Origin: Marthasterias glacialis
Lineage: Eukaryota > Echinodermata > Asteroidea > Forcipulatida > Asteriidae
Direction of reading: 5' to 3'
DNA length: 64,000 nt
NCBI GenBank assembly: GCA_911728455.2
Contig: OU452228.1
Coordinates: 17,304,698 to 17,368,697 of the forward strand
The translations under genes were made by a program, and so were the position numbers. The notes under the pieces are model-generated. The model saw only the letters and a list, made by a program, of their open reading frames with translations, searched no databases and was not told where the DNA came from. Shown piece after piece: positions 1 to 10,651 of this stretch. How positions within the stretch are numbered: position 1 is the stretch's first letter; each line of letters opens with the position of its first letter.

Positions 1-221
1 GGGGAATAATTTGTGTTGCCTTATTCACTTCTTGGAAGCAAATGTTTATCATAGTTTCATACAGTTTGACTAGTGAAACGTGTTCCCTTCGAAGGAAGAT
101 TGACTTGCTCACAACACGTTAGTGTTTGTATGTAGGGCTAGTGACTATAAACAGGCATGAGAATGGGTGATGATAAAAAAACAGGAATTTTTTGTAAAGA
201 TTGAGAGCAAGTTGTTATAGT

Positions 222-330
222 CCCAAATATGTGTGCGAAGCACACAACACGAGCGCGCAGCGCGAAGTCCCTTCGGCCGGGGTCCAGGGCCCGCTTAAGG
301 GCCCTGGAAGCTCTGGGTATTTTAGACGCT
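222..330. repeat. GC-rich palindrome cluster
   Basis: A GC-rich island in AT-rich DNA holds consecutive short palindromes: GTGTGC-GAA-GCACAC, a GCGCGCAGCGCG block, CTTCGGCCG, and a perfect 10-bp stem TCCAGGGCCC / GGGCCCTGGA around a GCTTAA loop (about 283-308). No credible coding frame crosses it. This looks like the structured head of a dispersed non-autonomous element; the rest of 1-555 shows nothing else I recognise. Confidence 0.5.
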
Positions 331-555
331 CTGTGGTGGTCTCTGATGCATTTCTGACACCTGTTTTTCCAGGTAGAAGTGAGCTACTGTGGTAAGTTTT
401 TTCCCTTTTTGAACAAAAAATAAGAGATTTAATGGAAAATACAGAATATAAAATTGTGTGCTAATTTTGTTTTTTGTTGATTGCCATTAGTGTAACAAAA
501 AGAAGCGAGCAGTGACAAATTAAACCCTTTTGAACAGTTTTTCATATACAAATAC

Positions 556-660
556 AAAGGTAAAATTACTTTTTTCTGACTCAGGAAGAGAGATTAGAGA
601 AATCCATATGCACCACCTACACCACACCCCCAAATTTTGTATCAAATCATTGCTGTGCAA
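556..660 (+). repeat. Diverged dispersed repeat, copy 1
   Basis: The stretch with AGAGATTAGAGAAATCC, a C-rich ACC/CCC tract and AAATTTTGTATCAAATC reappears in diverged form at 6241-6355. The similarity covers about 100 bp and neither copy is coding. It sits just 3' of the hAT-like gene at 762-4140 here, and just 3' of the copy C pseudogene at the second site. It could therefore be an element end or an unrelated repeat. Confidence 0.45.
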
Positions 661-761
661 AAATCTATGCTGTGGGGGTAATGCCTTAATGCATAACAGC
701 AATTAACAAGAAATCACATACCATACACGAGAAGGATAACACATTAAACAAAATTCCTATT

Positions 762-3700
762 TCACAGCTTCCTCTGCCTCCTCTCTACCAATTCTTCCAA
801 TGCTTTCTGTCTGGCCTTTTTTCTGTGCCGACTGTTGAATTCCATTGTAGCAGCAGTAGCCTCATCAGCAGCCTTACGCTTGTGCGCTACTTTTGTCACA
901 ATTTTCTCTGTAGTTGTAGGCATGAGACAAGCTTGTTCTCGTTTCTCCTTTTCAGCCTTCTGTTGTGCCTTGTATAAAGCTGCTGCACTTTGCATGTTTT
1001 TGGTAAGCTGGTGGCTTGGAGTGAAAGCAGATGTTGCTGATTTGCCCTTTGCTGCCAACCAGTATTTGACAGTTTGGATGGAGTCAAAAGTAGATATGTT
1101 CATCCTTCCTGATTTACTGTCAAGTATGTCCCCCATAGTATTAAAACTACTCTCTACCTGAGGCCCATGGAAGATGCTCAGTGAAGCCTTTATCAACTTT
1201 CCTAACACAGGATACTTAGAGAAGGCCTCTCCATACCAGCTATCAATCCTGTCCATATTATTGAAGGGAGGGAGCCTGTTGTCAACTTGAAAGTGTTGTA
1301 CCTCCAGTTCATATGCATCATGCTCTTCCTTGCTGATTCCTGCAGGTACAGTGTCTAGAAGTGATTTCATGTAATTGCAGCTAAGGCTATGCCCTCTTGC
1401 TAGTGGATCTATGGCAGATAGTGCTTTCAACACAGGATTGGCAAGTGGCAACTTCTTCTGCAAGTACTTCCCACACTCAAGATAAGCTTCAGCTGCTGAC
1501 TTGTAGAACTGCTGAACAGTTGCATCAGTGACACGCTCTCTAGCAATTATCTTACAGCCAGTGCCAACGAAGATCTTTCTGTGATGAAGGTACATACTTC
1601 TATCTTCCAAGTCCAATGCCTTCAGCTGTCTAGCAGACTTCCCTACAAGATACTCGGATTTGATGTAACACGTCAGAAAGTTGGAAAAAAGTTTTTCCTG
1701 CTCATCATGAAGCTTATGTACAAGTGGCTGTTTCATCTGAAACAAGCAGACATAGGATTTCAACATGGGTAGGACGGACTGGTAGAACTCCATGATCATT
1801 TTTGTTTGGGGCCACTTGTAGATAATTTTCTCAAAGATTCTCTGTTTTCTGGCCTTTCCATCTTCTGTCAGTTGCTTCTTCTTCAGCTTAGTCTGCATCA
1901 CTTTAATTCTTGCTTTAGCCTCTGGTGACAGCTTGTACTTTTGGAAGAGCTCAAGCTGTTTTGCTGTGTATATCAGCTGCATGTTTGGGGGCAGGAATGC
2001 GTAATAAAAAAGCTGGTAGGCATCAAACAGTCTGAGTGTTCCAACCGCTATGTCATAACAAGACAACCATCTACAAAAAATAAAGTGATTAAAAAAGAAA
2101 ACATTAAACACCAATTACAAAAATAGTCATTCCAAATAATCAGTAGCTTTTCAACAATCCCTTTACCTGTGGCTTATAAATCTTTCTGGCATGGTGAAAC
2201 TGATATTCATCATTGAGCAAAGCTCTGCTAAAACATCTCTCAGGTCTGGTGACCACTTGAAATCGTTATGAAGATCTTTAAACAGGTTCTCCGCAATGCA
2301 CTTGAATGGGCTGCAAAACTTTTTTGTGGCGTTGTGAACATGATGGCAGATGTCACCGTCAATATCCAACATCCGAGGGGCCTTTTTGTCCCTTATTTGC
2401 TTCTCCAACCCTACAATAAAAAACATTGTAAACAAAACTTTGAATCTTGGTGTATTGAGAATTAACAAATGACACCTTAAGAAAGTTGATAAGCAAATCT
2501 ATAACCTAGATGTATAATATTTGTGCAAAGAAATTCCTTTTGACAAACTATGATGTTGTATACAATAAAAGTAATGGAAGGACAACTTTTACTATTGTTT
2601 GTAATACAACCACAGTATTCTGTTATGTTTGCTAGTCAAACAAAACCAAACACACAGTTCTTACCTGACTTTGAACCTCTCATCACAGCACATGAGTCCA
2701 TCAGCAAAGACACAAGATTACTCCAGGGTATGTCATGCTTCTCAAACAGTGCCACCAAAGTATTGTAAAGAGACTCAGAAGTGACAGTTATCATTTCAAT
2801 TGATGTCAGATGCTCAATCACTACTTTTTTATCATCATCTGAGTAGTAGCTCACAAGGACTGCTAGAACTTTCTTGTTATTGCTACTTGTAGCCTCATCT
2901 ATATTTAATGAAAATGGCATCTTCCTGATGTTTTCTAAAGTACCTTCAAGAACAGTCTTCTTCAAACCATACTGCATTTTATAGGATGCAGTGGTCCTGT
3001 CCATTGAGAGTTCATTGAGAACTTGCTTGTCCTTTGCGAGTTCTTTAGCCACATCGATAAGAACAGGTGCCATGGTGAAGGGTAGTGAATGTTCAGCAAT
3101 TACACCCAAAACTGTAGCCTGAAATTATATGAATAAACAAAAGTACACATCATCCTCCATTATCATGTTCCAAATCTTTCATTCTATTAAGGAATTTTAT
3201 AAGTCGTAGTTGTAATCTACCTTTTAATCAATGTTAATTACTTTTTACATTTTTTGCAATTTACATACCATTTAAAACATGAAGGAAAAATCGGCTATAT
3301 TCACATGTGCCTTGGATTTCCTTTCCACAAGAGTTACAATTGGTTTGGGCTCTGCCGCTTTGGTCTTGATCTGTGAATTCTTGAAGAAAGGATGCAGCCC
3401 ATAATATGGGGACATACCACTAGTTGACTGACCTAATGAAAAATTAATACAATAACATGCAATTAATTATTTATCTCATCAACCACTGGCAAACAGGGGA
3501 CGTTTTAATCCGTGAACCCTAAACACGGAACCTTGGTTTCCCGAGGCTTTACTTAGTGCCAGAAAGGTAAACAGTAAGAAAGAAACATGAACAATCAGCA
3601 GGCAACAGGAGACATTAAATATTTTTGCTTCTTTTCTTCACTATTAAAAAACTATTAATATTATTATTATTGCCCAACCATTATTGGTGACTTTTTATCT

Positions 3701-4140
3701 AATTTTTGAAATAATTACAAATATGTGAAAAGTTAAAATTTATAAATCAAGAATTTAATAAGTTTACCTAAAAATACAGATTAAATGCTCCATTTATAAC
3801 ATATTTTGTAACATAAAGTTACCGTACCTGGTAACTGGTAGTTCGTCCTTTTTTCTTTGAAGATTTTCTGATGTTTCTTGTACTTCAATGCATGTTGCTC
3901 AAGTGCTTTGCATCCAGATGTACCATACTTAATGGTCACTTCGCACCAGACACAGTAAGCTTCCCCAGGTTCATAAAGTTTTCGAAAGCAGTCTCCAACA
4001 AGATGTTCATTTGGTGATCCCTTGCAAAGACTCTTGTCACACCAGGCCCAAATCCATTTATTTTTAACACTCTGGTCGATAAGTTTAACATCGGTATCAC
4101 CACACACAACAAACCGCAAAACATGCTGCCTTGCCGCCAT
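762..4140 (-). pseudogene. Five-exon zinc-finger/hAT-like transposase-derived gene with one nonsense codon
   Basis: Exons read on the minus strand as 4140-3828, 3432-3269, 3118-2665, 2410-2167 and 2070-762. Every junction has GT donors (CAG|GTACGG, ATG|GTATGT, CAG|GTAAGA, CAG|GTAAAG) and AG acceptors, and the phases agree, giving 828 codons. Exon 1 starts MAARQH and carries a BED/C2H2-like finger (CVWC, then two H). Exon 3 has a hAT-like strand FSLNIDEATSS. Exon 5 ends in the hAT C-terminal block (GPQVESSFNTMGDIL) and a basic tail. One codon breaks it: TAA at 3272-3274, four bases before the exon 2 donor. The family is common in invertebrates and fish and derives from hAT transposases; its cellular role is not known to me. 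It could be a very young pseudogene, a polymorphism or a sequencing error. Confidence 0.75.
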
Positions 4141-5930
4141 TGTTAATATCAGTTATCACTTTCCACCAATCAGGTGTTTTCGCTGGTTCCCAATTTATCT
4201 TACGCTGATTGTGGAGCAATAACAGGTACCAGTTTCCCATGGCCTGCGATTTCAGTCGTGCTGCTGCGCACCGCTGGTTCGTGTGTACAAATTTGCACGT
4301 ACGGTGTGCATTGTATTGATAATTAGACTTTCAGAAGTCCCCACATGTGTATTTGCTGCAGCATGCAGTAAACATATGTGAGATATGGGGAACGGGAGCT
4401 TGATGAAGATCTTAGGGAAGGGGAATGGCACACAGGTTCAATGATGACTGCTTGAAACTTCTCTTTATAGACAGCTCTCAGGTTTAGGAGATTTATTTAG
4501 CATTACTTGACTGTGACAAACCCGCACCTGTGGAGTCAGGGCAGGCAGTGATAAAAAGGAGTTAATACATTTGCATACAGTTTCTACTTTGTTTACACCT
4601 ACTCAGCAACTTTGTAAAAACGTGTGGCAGAAACAAACCCAAGTTAGGCAATTATTAGCACCAGCCAAAAGCAACGCAGCAAACCCACCCCAATTTACAA
4701 TAAGCACAAATCCACTTTCAGTATCTAAACAATTGCGAAGTTTACATTCCATAGAATGTATGGTCGTTCATTTTAAAAAGGACAAGAGACCAGGACTTAA
4801 ATAACTTAAAATGAGGCCAACATGAATTTAACAAAAAACCCTTACTTAGCACATACATGTACTACACATGGCCATATCACATATGCCAGCAGTACAAACA
4901 CACTTGTGCTTTCCTAAATACCAAGCTCTATTTTCCATACCAATTTCCCACCTCAGAAAATACACTCTTTTCACAGCCTCTAAAATTCCATAAGTACCAT
5001 TAAACAAATCTATAATAATTTGCTGTCAACATGAGATGAACCCCTTTATTAAACTCTAAGTATAAAATGGAGAAATAATAAGTTTAAAATGAGATAAAAA
5101 TAAAGACATCTTTACCTGTGGAGTCAGGGCAGGCAGTGGCCTAAGCCCGCTGTTACTAGGCAGATCCAAAGCAGAAGTAAACTTGTAGTTTGTGACAACC
5201 TACTTATTTTTCTAATAATTAATTAAAGCTTCTTTGACAGTTAAACTATCAACAAAAGTGTGTTATTATTTTACATTTAATAAAGTAGGTAGTTACACAA
5301 ATGCCTGAATGCCCTAGGTTAATAACCATAACATCACAAAGTACAAGTTGGGAAATCACTTTATGCAAATTAGATGGCTTTGTTTTAACAAATTGGACCT
5401 ATGCAAAATAAGTACATGTATAAAGTTTATTTGACCTTACTACTGTTGCATGATACATTTTGTTTGACCCTACTACTGTTGCATGAAAACAAGAAATACA
5501 TGGTAAACACAATCTATAGTGGAAAGGATGGGTACTGTTACTGGGTAAGTGAAAGTGGCAGCTATGTTTGGACTTAAAAATACAAAAATGAAGCAGTGCT
5601 AAGTTTAGTTATTTTAAAGGGTTTACACACCCCTTACACATATTAAGGGTAGACATTATTTAAACGTACCGTTAACGAAGCGAGGAATGAGACAAGTTTA
5701 TACAGGGGTCGAAATTAACTCTCTTATTTTGTGGTAGCTCAAAAACAGGATGACAAACTTTTTTTAGTAGTCCGAAAAATCGAAGTACACATACATTGGA
5801 TCCCATATTCAACCGCAAAATATTTTTTTAAATTTTTGTATTACATCAAGATCGTTGAAATTGAACGAATTCCCGTCATCTCTCAACGCGATCCGGACCC
5901 ACCGTCCGTGTGATCACTACTTTTTATGGG
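4141..5930. other. Non-coding stretch with short direct repeats
   Basis: I see no credible gene. A 25-bp sequence beginning ACCTGTGGAGTCAGGGCAGG occurs identically at 4526-4550 and 5114-5138. A roughly 30-bp direct repeat, TTTGACC(T/C)TACTACTGTTGCATG, lies near 5430-5490. The remainder is AT-rich with no RNA gene or element ends I can support. Confidence 0.5.
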
Positions 5931-5931
5931 T

Positions 5932-6185
5932 ACGAATTCCCGGCTTTGCCTCAGGAAGGCTTGGGCCTCAACCACGTCGACGTGACTCGAGTGCGTTAAC
6001 ATTATCGGAATCGCGCAAGTTGCCACATGTACTGCGCTCATTTAGCGCTTGCACTGCGCTTTCTGCGCCATACGAATTCCCGGCTTTGCCTCGGGTTTCG
6101 GGCCTCAGTCCTCGACGTGCAGAATGCGTGAATCGCGCTAGTTGCCACACATGTAACTTGCACTGCGCTTTCTGTGCCATACTGC
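5932..6185 (+). repeat. GC-rich tandem duplication, about 140-bp period
   Basis: ACGAATTCCCGGCTTTGCCTC begins both units (5932 and 6072). Each unit continues through GGGCCTCA, a CGACG block, TCGCGCNAGTTGCCACA and TTGCACTGCGCTTTCTG. The copies are diverged, with small indels. The block is CpG-rich and much more GC-rich than its surroundings. Open frames across it on both strands look like by-products of base composition. Confidence 0.6.
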
Positions 6186-6240
6186 GTTGCAAGCGCGGGT
6201 GTGAAGGCTATATGCTGTTTTTCACTAACGTGTGGATCCG

Positions 6241-6355
6241 CGATATACGGTAAAGGTAAACTTACAACTTTAATTATTAGAGAAGCGAGATTAGCGAAAT
6301 CCAAATGTATACCCCCTAAAACTCACCCCCCGAATTTTATATCAAATTCACACTG
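6241..6355 (+). repeat. Diverged dispersed repeat, copy 2
   Basis: Second copy of the repeat at 556-660 (AGAGAAGCGAGATTAGCGAA, C-rich tract, AATTTTATATCAAAT). It lies immediately downstream of the copy C pseudogene on that gene's strand. Confidence 0.45.
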
Positions 6356-6417
6356 AACTCGAAGACCACAAATTTGAAAGGAAAAAAACCGGAATTCCGG
6401 TTTAATCCGGAAGATTC

Positions 6418-9004
6418 TCATGCCTGCTGCTGTGCGTTGGATTTTCCGTGAAGAGCTGAAGTAATTTTTTCCTTTGTTTTCCACAATCCTCCATAGATTG
6501 ACAAGTCATCAATGAGAGCTTCACGTGTTTCTCTTGTACATTGTTCTCTTTTCTCCATTTGTGCCCTTTTTGCATTTAGATTTTTCCTGCGCTGTTGATC
6601 TACTTCTTTCTGCCTGTCTTTGTCACACTGATGACCATGTCTTGCTTGTTTTCTGGCTTTGTCAAGCAACAATTCCTTTGCATTGTTATCTGCCTTGGAG
6701 AACCATGTTTCAGTTGCATTATTTGAGTACATTATTTTGGACTCACTGTAAGTAATATTTGCATTAGGTGCTCTTCTCAGCTGGTAGTCTAGTTGTCCAA
6801 AAACTCGTTCACCGCTAATATCGTTGCTTACACATGACTCTGCTTGTTTTGTAGTTTCCTCTGTCGGTTGATAGAATTTTCCGCCTGGAAGCTGGTCTTC
6901 AAGCTGCCTCAAACAATCATTGTGGATGCTGCTGAATATTAGCTCCAGCAATTCTCTCGTCTGGTCATTTGTGTGGGTCGCCTTTACTAGTTCGTCGAAG
7001 ATTTCATCACGAATCATTGGTATGTCGCTAAACACTGGAGGGGCTTTTCCAGCAACAACCTCACTTGAATCCTCTTTCCAGATTTCAAGGGCTTTAAGTG
7101 CCTCATCATAGTATTTATTGAGGCTTAATACACCATAATCCTGTTCAATCATTCGCATCCAGGGACCGGTGAGATACTTTCCAACCAATCCAAGGGCTCT
7201 GCAACCTGTCACACAATGCTCAACATCAAAATCATTTTTGACAGCTTTTAGGCATTCATTACTAAGTGACCACACCTTTGTGAGAAAATCCATGATATGT
7301 GTTCTGAGAAAAAAACATGCTCCGCCATTTAAGAAATATACATGAAAACGATTACCAATTACAGATTGTAAAGGATTCTTGTTTATTCCACTCATCTGCA
7401 GATGGGCCCTTACTTCTGCTGGCAGACCAGCGCCATCTTTAAAACATAAGCGTCCAAGTGATTGCATCAGGGCGTATGTGTCACTGCATCCTCTGGGTTT
7501 AAAACTCATGTCATAGTAGTTGCCTCAGAGTTAAGCTCCTGCTCCCATTTCTTCACTGTCTTTTCTGCAGATTTGGCAAAGGTGTCCAATGGATGCATGC
7601 CACAGTAGAAATGGTTGATTCCAGGTTCATTGGACTCCAAGCTTTTTGTTTGCTGCTGAGACAATTGTTTGTTTGCACACTTATTTACTATATGTCTGTC
7701 CGTCATTGTATTAGATATGTTGTCAATGATCTGTGTTTTCATATCTGCATTACTGCAAGATGATGATAGTGATTCCAGACATGTGTTAATTGATTCTACA
7801 TATGCGTTTGCATCTCCTCCAGCCATCTCCTTAATCCCAACTGTGTATGTATCAGTTTTGGTTGATATCTGGACTTCATTGAAGTGTCTTCATTTCTTTG
7901 TTGTACCATCATACTTCAGTGTAGTCTCAGATGATGGAGCCAATTCTTCTCCTAACTGGAACTTTGATAGCTCTCGCATTTCGGGTATGATTTTTTTGAT
8001 GGTACTTTCATCAGGCAGTCTTCCCACTTGCTTGCCAGACAATTTTTCAACGCAGTACTTGATGATTGGTGAAGTATTTTTTGCAGCAACCTGGCGACTT
8101 GCGCAAAAGTACACACATTCACGAACTGACGAATTGAAGGTTTTACCATCTCGCATAGTAGGTATGATTTCGGACCGGTGCTTGTCAAGTTTCTCTACCA
8201 ACTGGTCATTATCTACTTGTAGTTCAGCTACCTGTCTCTGTGCAATTGTTTGTTTATCCTGCTTTTAATGTTTGACTTTCTTGAACCTGTTTCTACGATA
8301 GATGGCACTACGTTTTTGGCTTTGTAGCTTTTTCACTTTTGTCTGAAGGTTGGAAACTTTTGCTTGCAGGACTGTGGTCTTGGTTGATATCATTTTTCTT
8401 CTTCAGTTCCTTCACTTGTAGCTTACTTTACATAAGTTGTGTGCCTCTACGTTTCATTGTTTGTTTGTACTTTCTTACAGATCGTTTTAGTTCAGCAATC
8501 TTATTTTCTGTTGCAATGGTTTTCCTGACAGCTTCTTCTGCTTTGGTTTTTTGCACGTTGACCTCTGTCGCTAATTGTTTGGCTGTAAAACCAAGATTAC
8601 AGCATCCTGTACATTCATGCTTTCTTTTGCGTGACTCAGTGTTTTGAGTAGTTCTCGATGCAGATGTTATTGGTAGGCAAAAAGAACAGTTAAGGAAGTT
8701 TTCAAGCTCAATGCGAGCTTCAGGATTATGTTTGTTTTTTGACAAGGTTTGGGTTTTGGCTTTTATTCTGTGGAGGGCTGAGAGTAGAGCATTCTCTAGT
8801 GGGGTATGTCCAATTACTGTTGTCCTTGTATATTTTTTCAACCCATGAATAAATATGATGTTGCGTATGTCCTTTTTTCATAAGACTTAATAGTTCAATT
8901 GCTGGACCATTTGTTATTGGTTCTTGCATTATACATGGCTGGTCACCGTTAAGTTTTTCAAAAGTAATCCCAGCTTGTTCACAGAATGCTCCAATGTTGT
9001 CCAT
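6418..9004 (-). pseudogene. hAT-like orphan transposase family, copy C (dead)
   Basis: A collinear but broken member of the family at 10652-18695. It starts at ATG 9004 (MDNIGAFCEQ). It has an LENFL motif, a Cys pair (HECTGCC), a coiled-coil region, the first catalytic motif KYDGTTK (near 7895), NTMTDR, then CGMHPLD, GNRFHVYF, GPWMR and finally SNDISGERVF with the predicted catalytic Glu. Lesions seen are TAA at 8428-8430, a frameshift near 8400, TAA 8265-8267, TGA 7890-7892 and a frameshift at about 7506. The ORF ends at 6418 soon after IYGGLW, without the Tudor-like C-terminal domain of copies A and B. It is the most decayed of the three neighbours and by far the most diverged in sequence. 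Confidence 0.75.
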
Positions 9005-9465
9005 CTTCGATTTTCTGAAATAAAAATTAACAAAATGTATTGGAGTAAACAATCAATCAACACTTTCCTATTTTAATTTGAAGTTGCTGGTTGTCATTTG
9101 TCAAGAATTTAAACTGGACTTGCAATACATTCTTTCATAGAAAAATAAAAATAGAAGACAACAACTTTGGTCGAAGTTCTTTACAGGTGTTAAAACCACT
9201 TTGTTTTCAACAAAAAACAATTCTCAAAGAACAGTTTATTTGTTTTTTTGATTGAAATTATTAGTGATACTGTATAAAAAATAAAATATAACTGGGTATC
9301 GAAAGCACCCCCCCCCCCCTGAAAAAATCAGAGATTTCCCTGTGGGTGGTTTTGAATCCAATAAAATAATCTATGAAATTTTCTTAAAACGAATTATTTT
9401 ATCTGAATTCTTTTACTGTATAGCTAACACAAAAAGAAAATTTGAGCAGAGGTTCCCCTGCGGGT
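9005..9465. other. AT-rich spacer
   Basis: No gene seen. It contains a C14 homopolymer near 9308-9321 and a related pair of phrases, CCCTGTGGGTGG (about 9339) and CCCCTGCGGGTGG (about 9453), the second directly abutting the 428-bp repeat R1. Confidence 0.4.
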
Positions 9466-9893
9466 GGTAATACAACATTGGCCCAAAGTGTGCTTGCTAT
9501 CTGGGTCCATGAATGATGACTCAAATAAATGCTTAAAATACCCACTTTTTGAAAAAATAAGAGTTACAAAATGAGCTATGCATATAACATTACAAGTGTT
9601 CAATATAATTACGACTTGCATAATTACCTTTTTTCAAAAACGTCAACTTATTAAAGTAAAAAAAGCTAGCTGCCTGCTGGCTGAGCTAGTTTGCAACTGT
9701 AATATTTAGTTGCCAAAACGTGTAGTTCGCGTCACACATTTAAAATCAATAAATCATCTAATCAAAGTACATCTGAAAATAAAATAATGGGAATATGTCA
9801 CTCTTTATATTTCAAATGAAATATAACGAGTATAACAGTTTATGATAATCCTATGACATATTTCGTGTATTTATGAACTACATACTCTTAAGT
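9466..9893 (+). repeat. 428-bp repeat R, intact copy R1
   Basis: The unit begins TAATACAACATTGGCCC and ends CATACTCTTAAGT. Nearly identical sequence recurs at 14781-14926 (the first 146 bp, one difference seen) and 20289-20675 (from unit base 42 to the end, about two differences seen). The shared left edge with the second copy and the shared right edge with the third show that this is one defined repeat. It has no obvious terminal inverted repeats and no ORF. Near-identity implies recent duplication. Confidence 0.85.
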
Positions 9894-10022
9894 AGGTAAA
9901 ACCACACAATTTTAAATTACATGTGATGGACCTGTGACCAGTCTAGTTGGAAAGGTCTCTTCGAATCGTTCATTTTGACACCAAGTTTGTAGGGATTGGT
10001 CGATGGGATGCCGAGTTACGTC

Positions 10023-10310
10023 AGGTCAAAGGTCATTTTTGGGGGTTAATATTTCCATACAAATAAAGTGTGACCCCCAGTGTATTAAAATGCACTATAC
10101 AATGTGTACAGGTGTATTTTGGGTATGTTTACAGGAAATCAAATTGGAACCTAAAGTAAATAATACAATGAGAAAAGTTCAACCTATGATAAGAACAAGA
10201 GCAAAAACTTGACCTTTCTCAGACTCAAGGTCAATGATATAAGGTCAAACACTTGACCTTTATATGTCCAAAGGTCAAATAATTAAAGGTCAAAGGTCAA
10301 AGGTGACATT
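10023..10310 (+). promoter_or_regulatory. Cluster of AGGTCA nuclear-receptor half-sites
   Basis: AGGTCA-A-AGGTCA, a perfect DR1 spacing, lies at 10023-10035. A triple AGGTCA-A-AGGTCA-A-AGGTGA lies at 10287-10306, with single AGGTCA or TGACCT half-sites between (about 10227, 10240, 10252, 10271). DR1 is the classical RXR/HNF4-type arrangement. The cluster lies about 340-630 bp downstream of copy A's stop on that gene's strand. It may be a regulatory element or a simple repeat built on AAAGGTC; the sequence alone cannot separate these. Confidence 0.4.
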
Positions 10311-10651
10311 TACCCCAAAAGATTGGAAAAATTTGAGAAAGTTTGCATATATCATCATCAGTGTACAAATATTAACAATCTGAAGTTCTATTTGAATAGT
10401 TTAAAGAGGCTGTGTTGTCATGATCACATCAAGTCTGTGGCTAGACATTGGATTTTGAACTCTATTTAAGTAATAATAGTATTAGTAAAATGAAATAATT
10501 CTAATGACAGTTTCTGTCGTACCCTTGACGAATCACTACAGTTAAACAGTAGCTCCAGTTGATTGATTTTATAGATTCGCCCCCTTACAATGATGCAGGT
10601 TATACTTACCAAGCTCCCTAACATGACAACTGTATGTACATGTATGTTTTG

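Noticed and set aside
201..395. Plus-strand 64-codon open frame
   Set aside because: It lies in the GC-rich palindrome cluster, has no domain, and is explained by composition.
5855..6304. Overlapping open frames on both strands
   Set aside because: Explained by the GC-rich tandem duplication; no conserved domain.
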